Source of the DNA: JAXJSP01 sp036310005
GTDB lineage: Bacteria; Bacillota; Clostridia; Oscillospirales; Acutalibacteraceae
Length of the DNA stretch: 64,000 nucleotides
NCBI GenBank assembly: GCA_036310005.1
Contig: JAXJSP010000039.1
Location: 1-64,000, forward strand
Direction of reading: 5' to 3'
The notes beneath the pieces are model-generated. The model made no database searches. It saw nothing but the letters and a program-made list of their open reading frames with translations, and was not told the DNA's origin. Positions within the stretch are counted from its first letter, which is position 1. Each line of letters opens with the position of its first letter. The translations under genes and the position numbers were made by a program. Positions 25,659 through 35,379 of this stretch are shown one piece after another.

Positions 25659-26249
25659 TTATTCAAAATACATTAAGCCGAACATACTCGGATTGTGAAA
25701 AGCAGAAACCTGCTCGACAACAGGGCACCATGATAAATAATGTTCTTGAACACAAAGTTCGCCGCATTTATATAGATTTGCTTTTATCTTTTTACCGCTT
25801 TCGAGTTTAAATTCAGGAAAAAATCTGTTGATAAACTCACATGGAATTTTATAAAAAACTTCCCAACCGTCTTCGGTTTTATTTATCTTCAAATCAAAAA
25901 GTTCTTTAAAATCGACAACAAGCCTTACAAGATTGTCAACAGACGAGCCAAAGCCTAAAAAAACGCATCCTGCAAGATTAATTTCAATATTAAAATATCG
26001 TAATTCATCGCTGTTCGGACAAAAGAAAAATTCAAGGCAACTGTCTTTACAAGGCGCACCGAGAATATCTGTTTCCTCGCTTCTTATATCCTTTTCGACA
26101 GCACGAAGATGGACTAAAATTTCTTGCTTTTTGTATGCCACCTGTCCGTAAGCAAAAATACCCTTCGCCTTTTCACCGTAAGGCGTATCAATATTGATTA
26201 CGGGGACATTCTGCCAACCATTAAATTTTTGAATTAAATAGTGTTTCAT
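25659..26249 (-). CDS. CBM9/DOMON-like sugar-binding-fold protein
   Basis: A 196-residue protein without signal peptide that resembles the carbohydrate-binding module 9-like/DOMON beta-sandwich fold. Supporting segments are DSCLEFFFCPN (about 85-95), RYFNIEINLAG and LSWCPVVEQVSAFH near the end. Such single-domain proteins occur in anaerobes next to sugar catabolic genes, and their function is unclear. The start at ATG 26249 follows AAGGAAATGATTG; an upstream in-frame start gives an 18-residue N-terminal extension without a site. It is convergent with the AraC gene and divergent from ruvC. Confidence 0.6.
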   Translation of the reverse strand: MKHYLIQKFNGWQNVPVINIDTPYGEKAKGIFAYGQVAYKKQEILVHLRAVEKDIRSEETDILGAPCKDSCLEFFFCPNSDELRYFNIEINLAGCVFLGFGSSVDNLVRLVVDFKELFDLKINKTEDGWEVFYKIPCEFINRFFPEFKLESGKKIKANLYKCGELCVQEHYLSWCPVVEQVSAFHNPSMFGLMYFE

Positions 26250-26357
26250 TTCAATCATTTCCTTGTTTTTATACATCTTAACAAATTGTACAACACTTGT
26301 CAATAAGGGTATATTCCGAAAACACTATCTGTTTTTAATTTAAAATACTTTTATTTA

Positions 26358-26386
26358 TTGATTAAATTTTACTGATATGTTATAAT
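26358..26386 (+). promoter_or_regulatory. Promoter of the ruvC operon
   Basis: TTGATT (26358-26363), 17-bp spacer, perfect TATAAT (26381-26386), 31 bp before the TTG start of ruvC. Confidence 0.65.
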
Positions 26387-26416
26387 AATTAATTGATAAT
26401 AGAGGGAGTTGAGTGT

Positions 26417-26920
26417 TTGAGAGTATTAGGAATTGACCCGGGTTATGCAATAGTCGGATGCGGCATTTTAGATTACAAATCAAGCAGATTTACTGTTGTT
26501 GACCAAAGGGCTATAACAACGCCGGCGAAAACTGATTTTAATATCAGGCTCGAACTTCTTTACAACGATATAAAAAACCTAATAGATATATTTAAACCTG
26601 ATGCTTTAAGCATAGAAAAACTGTATTTTAACACAAATACAACTACCGCTATTGCAGTTGCGGAAGCACGCGGAGTTATTTTACTTGCGGCACAACAATC
26701 AAGAATACCGATTTATGAATACACTCCTTTACAAATCAAGCAAGCGGTTACAGGTTACGGTAAGGCGGACAAGCATCAGATGATTGAAATGACAAAAACA
26801 CTTTTGGGATTAAGACAAAACCCAAAACCCGATGACGTTGCCGATGCATTGGCTGCTGCAATATGTCACGCGCACAGCGCCGGAACTATTAATGATTTTA
26901 TAAATAAAGGGGGCTTTTAG
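26417..26920 (+). CDS. ruvC: Holliday junction resolvase RuvC
   Basis: A 167-residue endonuclease that cuts Holliday junctions after RuvAB branch migration. The family start LRVLGIDPG holds the first catalytic Asp, with Glu in SIEKLYF and Asp residues in KPDDVADALAAAICH. The length is usual. The start is a TTG at 26417 after GGGAG at eight-base spacing. It is immediately followed by the GTG start of ruvA, and begins an operon of about 11 kb. Confidence 0.95.
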   Translation: MRVLGIDPGYAIVGCGILDYKSSRFTVVDQRAITTPAKTDFNIRLELLYNDIKNLIDIFKPDALSIEKLYFNTNTTTAIAVAEARGVILLAAQQSRIPIYEYTPLQIKQAVTGYGKADKHQMIEMTKTLLGLRQNPKPDDVADALAAAICHAHSAGTINDFINKGGF

Positions 26921-27520
26921 GTGATTCACTCTTTAAACGGAAAATTAATATACACAGATTTGAATTGTGTTGTTATCGAATGTGGCGGTGTTGGTTTTTC
27001 TTGCTTTGCATCTGCAAACACGATAACGAAACTTCCGCAAGTAAATAACAACATAATGCTATATACTTACCTCAATGTTAAAGAAGATGCACTTGATTTA
27101 TATGCATTTATAGATTTAGAAGAACTTAAAATATTTAAGACTCTAATTACAGTAAGCGGAGTCGGACCTAAAATTGCTCTTTCAATATTAAGCGAACTGT
27201 CGCCTGATAAATTGGTTTCTGCAATAATAAGCGCTAACACAAAGGCTATTTCAAATGCAAGCGGTGTAGGTGCGAAAATGGCGCAAAGAATTTGTCTTGA
27301 GCTTAAAGATAAAGTCGGAAAAGGCAGTTTTGAAATTGTCGGTCAAGATGTTCCGATTTCAACCGCACAGTCGCAAAATATCAGCGATGCGATTGAAGCC
27401 CTCACCTCTCTTGGCTACACACAAAACGAGGCATCGTCTGCAATCAGCAAATTAGACGGTACTCTACCGGTCGAACAACTAATTAAGCAAGGATTAATTA
27501 TGCTTGCCAAAAAACTGTAA
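26921..27520 (+). CDS. ruvA: Holliday junction DNA-binding protein RuvA
   Basis: A 199-residue protein that binds the four-way junction and loads the RuvB motor. N-terminal OB-fold segment (MIHSLNGKLIYTD), helix-hairpin-helix motifs (SGVGPKIALSILSEL near residues 78-92 and ASGVGAKMAQRICLEL) and the C-terminal RuvB-binding domain are all visible. The GTG start directly follows the ruvC stop, with GGGGG as ribosome-binding site. Confidence 0.95.
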   Translation: MIHSLNGKLIYTDLNCVVIECGGVGFSCFASANTITKLPQVNNNIMLYTYLNVKEDALDLYAFIDLEELKIFKTLITVSGVGPKIALSILSELSPDKLVSAIISANTKAISNASGVGAKMAQRICLELKDKVGKGSFEIVGQDVPISTAQSQNISDAIEALTSLGYTQNEASSAISKLDGTLPVEQLIKQGLIMLAKKL

Positions 27521-27534
27521 AGGAGAGATAAATA

Positions 27535-28569
27535 ATGGACGAATTTGATTTTCAAAACAGAATTGTGATGCCTGAGTATGACAATTCCGATTATGAAATA
27601 GAACAATCTCTCAGACCTAAAACACTTGATGAATATATCGGTCAGGATAAAGCAAAAGAAAATCTCTCAATTTACATGCAAGCGGCAAAAAAAAGAGAAG
27701 AACCGCTTGACCATGTGTTGCTTTACGGACCTCCCGGTTTAGGAAAGACAACACTTGCGGGTATTATCGCAAATGAAATGGGTACTAACTTGCACGTTAC
27801 TTCGGGACCCGCTATTGAAAAGCAAGGTGATTTAGCCGCACTGCTAAGTCATATTGGCCCGGGCGATGTGCTGTTTATTGATGAAATTCACAGATTAAGC
27901 CATGCAATAGAAGAAATACTTTATCCGGCGATGGAAGATTACGGAATAGACTTTATTGTCGGTAAAGGCCCCGGAGCAAGAAGTGTCAGACTTCCAATAC
28001 CGAGATTTACTCTTATCGGCGCTACTACCCGTTCCGGCAAACTTGCAGCACCACTTCGCGACAGATTCGGAGTTTTGTTAAGACTTGAACTGTACTCAAA
28101 CGAGCAACTTTCAGATATTGTTAAGCGTTCTGCAAATGTTTTAAACATCAAAGTTGAAGATGACGGTGCTTTGGAAATCGCATCGCGTTCAAGAGGAACC
28201 CCGAGAATTGCAAACAGGTTATTAAAAAGAGTACGAGATTTTGCAGAGGTAATTCACGGTGGTGTAATCACAAAAAAAGTTGCAAAAGAAGCGCTTGACA
28301 GATTTGAAATTGATGAACTCGGACTTGATGATTTTGACAGGAAGATGCTTTCTGTTATTATTGAAAATTACAACGGAGGACCTGTAGGTCTTGATACTTT
28401 AGCCGCTGCTGTCGGTGATGACGCAGCAACAATCGAAGATGTATACGAGCCATATCTAATGCAAATCGGTTTCTTAACTAGAACACCGAGAGGAAGATGT
28501 GTAACATTTAAGGCTTTCAAACATTTAGGCTATGACTTACCAGACCAGCAGTCGTTTACAGATATATAA
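27535..28569 (+). CDS. ruvB: Holliday junction branch-migration ATPase RuvB
   Basis: A 344-residue AAA+ motor that drives branch migration. Walker A GPPGLGKTT (about residues 64-72), Walker B LFIDEIHRLS, sensor GATTRSGKLAAPLRDRFG and C-terminal winged-helix FLTRTPRGRC are typical. ATG 27535 follows AAGGAGAGATA. The gene order ruvCAB is kept, 14 bp after ruvA. Confidence 0.97.
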   Translation: MDEFDFQNRIVMPEYDNSDYEIEQSLRPKTLDEYIGQDKAKENLSIYMQAAKKREEPLDHVLLYGPPGLGKTTLAGIIANEMGTNLHVTSGPAIEKQGDLAALLSHIGPGDVLFIDEIHRLSHAIEEILYPAMEDYGIDFIVGKGPGARSVRLPIPRFTLIGATTRSGKLAAPLRDRFGVLLRLELYSNEQLSDIVKRSANVLNIKVEDDGALEIASRSRGTPRIANRLLKRVRDFAEVIHGGVITKKVAKEALDRFEIDELGLDDFDRKMLSVIIENYNGGPVGLDTLAAAVGDDAATIEDVYEPYLMQIGFLTRTPRGRCVTFKAFKHLGYDLPDQQSFTDI

Positions 28570-28570
28570 A

Positions 28571-29437
28571 ATGAGAACTATTACTAATTTTTACGATTAT
28601 GAATTGCTTGACGCGTCTTGCGGAGAAAAACTTGAGCGATGGAAAGATATTATACTAATCAGACCTGACCCTCAGATAATCTGGAAAACCGAAAAGGCAC
28701 ATCCGTTATGGAAAAATGCTCACGCAAGATACATACGCTCTAATGCAGGCGGCGGTCATTGGGAAAAGTATAAAAACATTCCGGATGTATGGTCAGTAAA
28801 ATTTAAAAATTTAACTTTTAATTTAAAACCGATGGGATTTAAACACACAGGACTTTTTCCCGAGCAAGCGGTCAACTGGGATTTTGCGATTAATAAACTC
28901 AAAAACATTGACAATGCAAATGTTTTAAATTTATTCGGATACACCGGTGCTGCTTCTTTGGCTTGTGCTTTTGCCGGTGCAAAAGTTACACATGTTGATG
29001 CATCAAAAGGCATGGTACTTTGGGCAAAAGATAATGCAAAAGCAAGCGGACTTGAAGACAAGCCCATACGCTGGTTAGTTGATGACTGTGTTAAATTTGT
29101 TAAAAGAGAAATTAGGCGTCAAAACAAATACCAGGCAATAATAATGGATCCGCCTTCATACGGTAAAGGTCCCTCAGGCGAAATTTGGCGACTTGAAGAT
29201 AACATTTATGAGTTGCTTGAACTGTGCGAACAACTTCTCGCTGACGATGCAGTATTTTTTATATTAAATTCTTATACGACAGGGCTTTCCCCTTCTGTTA
29301 TGGAATATATGATGTCAAGCATTATATCTAAAAAGCATGGCGGAAAAGTAACAAGCGACGAAATAGGTATTAAAGTTACTCAAAGCAAACTTGTACTTCC
29401 CTGCGGCAATACCGCAATATGGCAAAAAACTTTTTGA
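28571..29437 (+). CDS. Class I SAM-dependent methyltransferase, RlmI/RlmK-like catalytic domain
   Basis: A 288-residue methyltransferase resembling the catalytic half of 23S rRNA cytosine/guanine methyltransferases. NLFGYTGAASLACAFAG (near residues 116-132) is the SAM-binding loop, and MDPPSYGKG (about 191-199) is the DPPxY catalytic motif. The PUA domain found in full RlmI is missing. ATG 28571 starts one base after the ruvB stop with no clear ribosome-binding site, so expression is probably coupled. The target nucleotide cannot be named. Confidence 0.8.
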   Translation: MRTITNFYDYELLDASCGEKLERWKDIILIRPDPQIIWKTEKAHPLWKNAHARYIRSNAGGGHWEKYKNIPDVWSVKFKNLTFNLKPMGFKHTGLFPEQAVNWDFAINKLKNIDNANVLNLFGYTGAASLACAFAGAKVTHVDASKGMVLWAKDNAKASGLEDKPIRWLVDDCVKFVKREIRRQNKYQAIIMDPPSYGKGPSGEIWRLEDNIYELLELCEQLLADDAVFFILNSYTTGLSPSVMEYMMSSIISKKHGGKVTSDEIGIKVTQSKLVLPCGNTAIWQKTF

Positions 29438-29447
29438 GGTGAATTTA

Positions 29448-30290
29448 TTGGACAATATTATAGAACTTAAAAATGTAGGTTTTGTGTATTCAAATGATGA
29501 GGATATACTGCCTTTGCCTGTTCTTAATAAAATTAATCTCAATATAAAGCGAGGTTCTTTTACAGCAATATTAGGGCATAACGGTTCCGGAAAATCGACT
29601 CTTGCAAAATTACTAAACGGATTAATTAAGCCGACTGAAGGTACCGTGCTGGTAAACGGAATAGATACTAAAAATGAAGATAGAATTTATGACATAAGAA
29701 AGACAGTCGGCATGGTTTTTCAAAACCCCGATAATCAAATGGTATCTACAATTGTCGAAGAAGACGTTGCATTCGGGCCTGAAAATATCGGCATACATCC
29801 CGAAGAAATCAAAAAAAGAGTTGACGATGCGCTCAACTGTGTATCAATGAGTGAATACAGAAAACATGATACAAACCGGCTTTCCGGCGGACAAAAGCAA
29901 CGAATTGCAATTGCAGGAATGTTAGCGTTAAAACCCGAATGTCTTGTTCTGGACGAACCTACTGCGATGATTGACCCTAAAGGCAGAAAAGAAGTTATTG
30001 ATACAATTAAAAAACTAAACAAAGAGTTAAATATCACAGTAGTAATGATTACTCACTATATGGAGGAAGCATCTCTTGCCGACAGGACCGTAGTTATAGA
30101 TGACGGTGATATTATTTTAGACGGAACACCTAGAGAAGTTTTTTCTAATGTAGAAAAATTAAAGTCGGTAGGGCTTGACATACCGCAGCCTGCTGAACTT
30201 GTTTACAAATTAAACAAATCAGGATTTAATTTACCTGATGATTTACTGTTCATTGACGAAACAGTAAAAGAAATTATTAAAACACTTTAA
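29448..30290 (+). CDS. ecfA1: Energy-coupling factor transporter ATPase A1
   Basis: A 280-residue ABC ATPase of the ECF vitamin transporter module. Walker A GHNGSGKST, VFQNPDNQ at the Q-loop, LSGGQKQR signature, LVLDEP Walker B and ITHYMEE are present. The start is TTG 29448 after GAGGTG. It forms the standard order ecfA1-ecfA2-ecfT, which energises several substrate-binding EcfS proteins encoded elsewhere. Confidence 0.95.
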   Translation: MDNIIELKNVGFVYSNDEDILPLPVLNKINLNIKRGSFTAILGHNGSGKSTLAKLLNGLIKPTEGTVLVNGIDTKNEDRIYDIRKTVGMVFQNPDNQMVSTIVEEDVAFGPENIGIHPEEIKKRVDDALNCVSMSEYRKHDTNRLSGGQKQRIAIAGMLALKPECLVLDEPTAMIDPKGRKEVIDTIKKLNKELNITVVMITHYMEEASLADRTVVIDDGDIILDGTPREVFSNVEKLKSVGLDIPQPAELVYKLNKSGFNLPDDLLFIDETVKEIIKTL

Positions 30291-30302
30291 TCGGAGGACA
30301 CA

Positions 30303-31160
30303 ATGGCAATTCTTCAGGCAGATGGACTGACCTATATATACGGTAAAAATACGCCATATCAAAAAGAGGCAGTCACTAATGTTAATCTGAAAATTGAAAA
30401 GCCTTGTTTAGCGGCACTTATCGGACATACCGGTTCCGGTAAGTCAACATTGGTACAAATGTTAAACGGGCTTATTAAACCGACAAGCGGAAAAGTATTT
30501 TTAAACGGTAAAGATATTTGGGAAGACGAGGATAACATTAGACAAATCAGATTTAAAGTCGGTATTGTATTTCAATATCCCGAATATCAGTTGTTTGAAG
30601 ATACGGTTGAAAAAGATATTGCCTTTGGACCAAAAAACTTAGGCTTAAATGATGAAGAAATTAAAAGAAGAGTTTTATGGGCATCAGAAACAGTAGGACT
30701 AAACAAAGAACTGTTAGCAAAATCGCCATTTGATTTATCGGGCGGTGAAAAAAGGCGTGCGGCAATTGCCGGTGTTTTAGCGATGCAGCCTGAAGTTTTA
30801 ATTCTTGATGAGCCTACTGCCGGACTTGACCCGAAGGGCAGAGATAATCTTTTAAAACAAATTGTAAAATATCAAAAAGAAAATAATAAAACAGTTATAA
30901 TTGTTTCGCATTCAATGGAAGATGTAGCAAAAATTGCTGATGAAGTTTTTGTAATGTACAACGGACAGTTAGAAATGAGCGGTACAACAAAAGAAGTTTT
31001 CTCTAACAGCGAAAAACTTGAGAACATGTCATTATCTGTTCCGCAAATAACAAAACTTATGAAAAAAATCAAAAACAGCGGATTTGATATTGACGATAAC
31101 ATTTTAACTGTAGATGAAGCAGTAAAGGCACTGCTAAAATTGAAAGACGGTGCAAAATAA
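30303..31160 (+). CDS. ecfA2: Energy-coupling factor transporter ATPase A2
   Basis: A 285-residue ABC ATPase, partner of EcfA1. Walker A GHTGSGKST, Q-loop VFQYPEYQLFEDTVEKD, signature LSGGEKRR, Walker B LILDEP and VSHSMED. The YPEYQLF version of the Q-loop is typical of EcfA2. ATG 30303 follows CGGAGG, and the stop overlaps the ecfT start by TAATG. Confidence 0.95.
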   Translation: MAILQADGLTYIYGKNTPYQKEAVTNVNLKIEKPCLAALIGHTGSGKSTLVQMLNGLIKPTSGKVFLNGKDIWEDEDNIRQIRFKVGIVFQYPEYQLFEDTVEKDIAFGPKNLGLNDEEIKRRVLWASETVGLNKELLAKSPFDLSGGEKRRAAIAGVLAMQPEVLILDEPTAGLDPKGRDNLLKQIVKYQKENNKTVIIVSHSMEDVAKIADEVFVMYNGQLEMSGTTKEVFSNSEKLENMSLSVPQITKLMKKIKNSGFDIDDNILTVDEAVKALLKLKDGAK

Positions 31161-32005
31161 TGCTTGAAAACATCACTATCGGACAGTATTTTGCGACAAA
31201 TTCAATTATTCACCGCTTAGACCCGAGAATTAAATTATTATTAAGTCTTACTCTTATTATCGGTGTATTTTTTATAGACAGTTATTTAATGATGGCTATA
31301 AGTATTTTTGTTTGCTTTGCATTTATGATAACTTCAAAAATTCAAATTAAGATGTATTTAAAAATGCTTAAAGCGATACTGCCTATAATAATCATTACAT
31401 CATTTTTAAATATTTTTTATAATTCGGAAGGCAAGACTATCTTTTCATACGGAATCATAAATATTACAACAGGCGGAATACAAAAAGTAGTTTTAATATC
31501 CTTTAGAATTTGTTTACTTATTATATTTTCTTCTATGTTGACATATACAACTTCTCCTACCGAACTTACTGACGCTATTGAAAGGTTACTGTCCCCTCTT
31601 AAGTTTATAGGCTTAGGCGAAACTGTACACATTTTGGCAATGATGACTTCAATTGCTTTAAGATTTATTCCTATTTTAATTGAAGAAGTTGATAAAATAA
31701 CATCTGCACAAAAAGCGCGTGGAGCCGATATTGAATCCGGAAATTTATTAAAAAGAATTAAGGCTTTAATACCGATACTTATTCCTTTGTTAATCTCTGC
31801 AACAAGGCGCGCTTATGATTTAGCAGAGGCTATGGAATGCAGATGTTATCACGGCGGCAAAGGCAGAACTAAAATGAAACAGTTGCATTTATCTTATCAA
31901 GATTTTATTGCTTGTGCTGTAATTATTCTGTTTTTATGCTTAATAATTTTTGGAAAGGTTTATTATACCGACTTTGAAACGACTTTTATTAACTCTATCG
32001 TATGA
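31160..32005 (+). CDS. ecfT: Energy-coupling factor transmembrane protein EcfT
   Basis: A 281-residue membrane subunit with hydrophobic segments near residues 25-60, 70-95, 105-125 and 240-265. Two conserved coupling-helix motifs, SAQKARGAD (about 185) and AMECRCYHGG (about 225), touch the ATPases. It starts in the TAATG overlap with ecfA2. Its last codons overlap the 5' end of truA. Confidence 0.95.
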   Translation: MLENITIGQYFATNSIIHRLDPRIKLLLSLTLIIGVFFIDSYLMMAISIFVCFAFMITSKIQIKMYLKMLKAILPIIIITSFLNIFYNSEGKTIFSYGIINITTGGIQKVVLISFRICLLIIFSSMLTYTTSPTELTDAIERLLSPLKFIGLGETVHILAMMTSIALRFIPILIEEVDKITSAQKARGADIESGNLLKRIKALIPILIPLLISATRRAYDLAEAMECRCYHGGKGRTKMKQLHLSYQDFIACAVIILFLCLIIFGKVYYTDFETTFINSIV

Positions 32006-32708
32006 CGGGACAAATTATCACGGATGGCAAGTGCAAAAAAATGCTGATACAATACAGGCAAATGTTCAAAAAGCACTTGAAAAGGTTTTATCATATCGAC
32101 CTAATGTTACCGGCTGTTCAAGAACTGATGCCGGTGTGCATGCAAATATGTTTTGTTGCCATTTTAACAGCGATACGGACATCTCTGTTGATAAGTTACC
32201 GGTCGCGTTAAATGCACATTTGCCTCAAGATATCAGAGTATTAAAATGTGAACATGTTAATAATGATTTTCATTCAAGATACTCCTGTAAGGCAAAAAAC
32301 TACATCTATAAAATTTATAACAGTAATATAGACAGTCCTTTTTTGTATAAATATTCTTTGAAGTATTCTAAAAAAATTGATATTGCTTTATTAGATAAAG
32401 AAGCAAAAGATTTTATAGGCACCTATGATTTTTCTGCGTTTTGTGCAAGCAAAAGCAGTATTGAAGACAAAACAAGAACTGTTAAAGAGTTTGATGTATT
32501 TGAAAAAGACGATATTATAATTTTCAGCGTAACTGCCGACGGGTTTTTATACAATATGGTAAGAATTATGGTCGGTACATTACTTGCGATAAATGAAAAT
32601 AAAATTCAAAAAGGCACTATTAAAGATATTATAAAATCAAAGCAAAGAAATAACGCCGGTAAAACAGCACCTGCACATGCATTATATTTAAACAAAGTAT
32701 ATTATTAA
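31974..32708 (+). CDS. truA: tRNA pseudouridine synthase A
   Basis: A 244-residue enzyme that makes pseudouridine at positions 38-40 of tRNA anticodon stems. It begins MKRLLLTLSYDGTNYHGWQ in the family manner (an internal TTG read as Met), and the catalytic Asp lies in CSRTDAGVHA. The C-terminal GFLYNMVRIMVGTLL is conserved. The start overlaps ecfT by 32 bases. The TTG at 31974 is chosen by homology of the N-terminus; no good ribosome-binding site precedes it, so a TTG at 31950 is possible. Confidence 0.92.
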   Translation: MKRLLLTLSYDGTNYHGWQVQKNADTIQANVQKALEKVLSYRPNVTGCSRTDAGVHANMFCCHFNSDTDISVDKLPVALNAHLPQDIRVLKCEHVNNDFHSRYSCKAKNYIYKIYNSNIDSPFLYKYSLKYSKKIDIALLDKEAKDFIGTYDFSAFCASKSSIEDKTRTVKEFDVFEKDDIIIFSVTADGFLYNMVRIMVGTLLAINENKIQKGTIKDIIKSKQRNNAGKTAPAHALYLNKVYY

Positions 32709-32728
32709 GTTCAAGGAGGTAGTTTTAT

Positions 32729-34054
32729 ATGGAATACAAAAAAAGACAAACGAAAAAGGTTAAATTACCCAAAGATAAAAAACAATCAAAACAAAAAAAC
32801 ACCGTAAAACTTCCTCAGGAAAAACAAGAAGAAAAAATCACGCAAATTAAAATGGAGCAAAAGACTTCAAAAGCCAATAAAGATATTGAAAGAAAGCCTG
32901 CAAATATAAAAGAACAAAAACCTGTTTTTAAAAAAATCAAAGGCGGAAGTAAATTCAAGTTTTCAAAAACTTTTAAAACATCTGCAGTTTGCATATTACT
33001 GGTACTTGTTGTTTTAATTTTTCAAATTGCAACACCCACGGGAATATATGATTTTGTTCAAAATTCGCTTGCAAGTATAGGCGGAACCAATAATATGCCT
33101 GTAAATGTCCCGGGCAACAAATCAATCGGCGTGTTTACTGACAATAATATAGTACACGCGCTTACCGACACAACGCTATATTCATATAATTCATCAGGCA
33201 AAGAAATTAATTTTATACAGCACGGTTATATGTCACCCTGTCTTGTAACTACAGGTCAAAGAACTTTAATTTATGACAGAGGTAACACAGGCATCAGAGT
33301 TGACTCATTATATACAAATTATATTAATAAGAATTTTGATGAGAAAATCTACACTGCCGATTTGAGCGAAAACGGTCGTTTGGCTGTTGTTAGCACAAAG
33401 GATAATTACACTTGTCAGTTACAAGTTTTTGAAAAAAATTATGAAGATTTAATTGTTGCATATTCTTCTGCCGACCAACATATTAGTTGTGTAAAATTAT
33501 CGAGCAACGGAAAATATGCAGTATTTTCCGCTTTATCTGTTAAAAACGGTGCATATTGCTCTACTGTAAAAATATTAAACACATTGTCACAGGAAATTAT
33601 TAAAGAATTTGAAATTAAAAATATGATGATTAACAAAATGGAGGTAACTTCATCTTGTGTTTTTGTTCAAGGTTCAAACAGAATGTTTACTTTCAATTGG
33701 AAAGGCGAAGACTTAAAGGAATACGATTATGCGGATATGTCATATTTTATACAAAATGACAATGATACTGTATGTGTAGTTCATCATCCCTCCGGAGATG
33801 CAAGAACCTCAGAAATAGAAGTGTTTAATAAAAACGGTAAAAAACTGTTTGAAGTCAAATCATCAGGCACTTTATCGGGTGTTTGTTCATCAAAAAATCG
33901 CATATATACTTTAATAGACAACAAAATTTATGAATATAATAATAAATCTGAAATTGTGAATGAATTTACAACCGGTTATCAATATAATTCCGTAGCTCAA
34001 TATAAAGACGGTGTAATTTGTATTTCTGATATGAAAATTAATTACTATAAATAG
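32729..34054 (+). CDS. DUF5711-like membrane-anchored protein with propeller-like repeats
   Basis: A 441-residue protein. Residues 1-80 are Lys/Gln-rich and basic, residues about 84-103 form one transmembrane helix (CILLVLVVLIFQIA), and the remainder is an extracytoplasmic beta-rich region with repeated short units such as NGRLAVVSTK and NGKYAVFSAL that suggest a beta-propeller. This matches the clostridial DUF5711 group as I remember it. AAGGAGG precedes ATG 32729. It lies 20 bp after truA and 9 bp before cvpA in the operon. Function unknown. Confidence 0.7.
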   Translation: MEYKKRQTKKVKLPKDKKQSKQKNTVKLPQEKQEEKITQIKMEQKTSKANKDIERKPANIKEQKPVFKKIKGGSKFKFSKTFKTSAVCILLVLVVLIFQIATPTGIYDFVQNSLASIGGTNNMPVNVPGNKSIGVFTDNNIVHALTDTTLYSYNSSGKEINFIQHGYMSPCLVTTGQRTLIYDRGNTGIRVDSLYTNYINKNFDEKIYTADLSENGRLAVVSTKDNYTCQLQVFEKNYEDLIVAYSSADQHISCVKLSSNGKYAVFSALSVKNGAYCSTVKILNTLSQEIIKEFEIKNMMINKMEVTSSCVFVQGSNRMFTFNWKGEDLKEYDYADMSYFIQNDNDTVCVVHHPSGDARTSEIEVFNKNGKKLFEVKSSGTLSGVCSSKNRIYTLIDNKIYEYNNKSEIVNEFTTGYQYNSVAQYKDGVICISDMKINYYK

Positions 34055-34063
34055 GAGAATTTT

Positions 34064-34753
34064 ATGACAATTGTTCTTGATTTAATTATTATTGGTGTTA
34101 TAATTTTAAATATATTTTTAGGTTCCAAACGAGGCTTTATGCGAGTAGCAATTGAACTTGCAGGATTTGCTGCGGTTTTACTTATTGCTGTTTGGGCATC
34201 AAACAATCTTGCCGAGCCTATTTATAATGATAATTTCAAACAAGGTGTAGAAACTAAAATATCCGAAACCATAACTGTTGACTTAGATGTAAGCAGCGCT
34301 TACAAATCTTTGCCCGAATTTGTCACATATATTTTAAAAATGCAGAACATCGATGAACAAACTATTGAGCAGTATATCAACAGCCAGATTGATAAGGGCG
34401 CAGAGTCGGTTGCTCCTGCTGTTGCAGATTATGTTGTCAAGCCGATAGTGACATCCGTTATTTCTGCTGTTTTAATGTTAGCAATATTCCTTATAGGTAT
34501 GTTTCTTATTAAACTGCTCGCAAAATGGGTAAACTCTTTAATTAAAAAGACGCCTTTTGTCGGTAAAATCAATTCAGTTTTAGGTGCGGTTGTCGGCTTA
34601 TTAAAAGGTGTTGTTATATCAATGGCAATTATCTGGATATTAGGTGCAATAACAAGCGTCCTACCAAACGGTATTTTATCAATAACACACGATACGGTTG
34701 AAAATGCATATATTTGCGGTATTATAAATGATTTAAACCCACTTGTAGATTGA
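34064..34753 (+). CDS. CvpA-family membrane protein
   Basis: A 229-residue membrane protein with the CvpA pattern: N-terminal LIIIGVIILNIFLGSKRGFMR, then three further hydrophobic segments near residues 28-46, 128-150 and 178-200, with KKTPFVGKINSVLGAVVGLLKG near the last. The family is linked to colicin V production in E. coli and envelope homeostasis; the biochemical role is unclear. It starts 9 bp after the DUF5711-like gene with a GGAG site. Confidence 0.8.
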   Translation: MTIVLDLIIIGVIILNIFLGSKRGFMRVAIELAGFAAVLLIAVWASNNLAEPIYNDNFKQGVETKISETITVDLDVSSAYKSLPEFVTYILKMQNIDEQTIEQYINSQIDKGAESVAPAVADYVVKPIVTSVISAVLMLAIFLIGMFLIKLLAKWVNSLIKKTPFVGKINSVLGAVVGLLKGVVISMAIIWILGAITSVLPNGILSITHDTVENAYICGIINDLNPLVD

Positions 34754-34786
34754 GGATAATGAATAATAAAAAGCAGGAGAGAAAAA

Positions 34787-35347
34787 ATGAAAAAAGTTTT
34801 TAACATTCCTAACACCTTATCTGTCATCAGAATTTTATTAGTACCATTAATAGTTTGGACTTATTTTGATGAAAGCATTACAAATCACATGATTATTTCA
34901 ATAGTTCTTGTTATTATATCCGGACTTACCGATGTTATAGACGGAATTATTGCAAGAAAATTTAATATGATTACCGATGTCGGAAAAACTCTTGACCCGA
35001 TTGCAGATAAACTTACACAATTTACTGTGTCTATTTGTATTTCAATTACACATCCTATTATGTTGTGGATAGTGGGTATTATTTTCGGAAAAGAATTAAT
35101 TACACTAATCGGTACAATTATATTTGTAAACAAAGTAAAAAAGACTCCGCAAGCTAAATGGTGGGGTAAACTTGCTACCGTAATTTTATTTATAACATTA
35201 ATAACATTTATGGTGGCCGATGCATTTACAATAAATACATTCTGGATTGACGAAGTAGAATTTGTACTCGTATCATTATGTATCGCTTCCCTTGCGTTTT
35301 CTTTCTTAAATTATATTTTGGTATATATTGCAGGAAGTAAAAAATAG
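34787..35347 (+). CDS. pgsA: CDP-diacylglycerol--glycerol-3-phosphate 3-phosphatidyltransferase
   Basis: A 186-residue membrane enzyme making phosphatidylglycerophosphate. The CDP-alcohol phosphatidyltransferase motif DGxxARx8Gx3Dx3D is visible in VIDGIIARKFNMITDVGKT followed by LDPIADK (residues 47-72). Hydrophobic segments are seen near 5-22, 30-47, 85-105, 120-140 and 155-180. The start follows GGAGAG. It is the penultimate gene of the ruvC operon. Confidence 0.9.
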   Translation: MKKVFNIPNTLSVIRILLVPLIVWTYFDESITNHMIISIVLVIISGLTDVIDGIIARKFNMITDVGKTLDPIADKLTQFTVSICISITHPIMLWIVGIIFGKELITLIGTIIFVNKVKKTPQAKWWGKLATVILFITLITFMVADAFTINTFWIDEVEFVLVSLCIASLAFSFLNYILVYIAGSKK

Positions 35348-35379
35348 GCATTAATTAACGAAAGTGAGAAAACTAACTA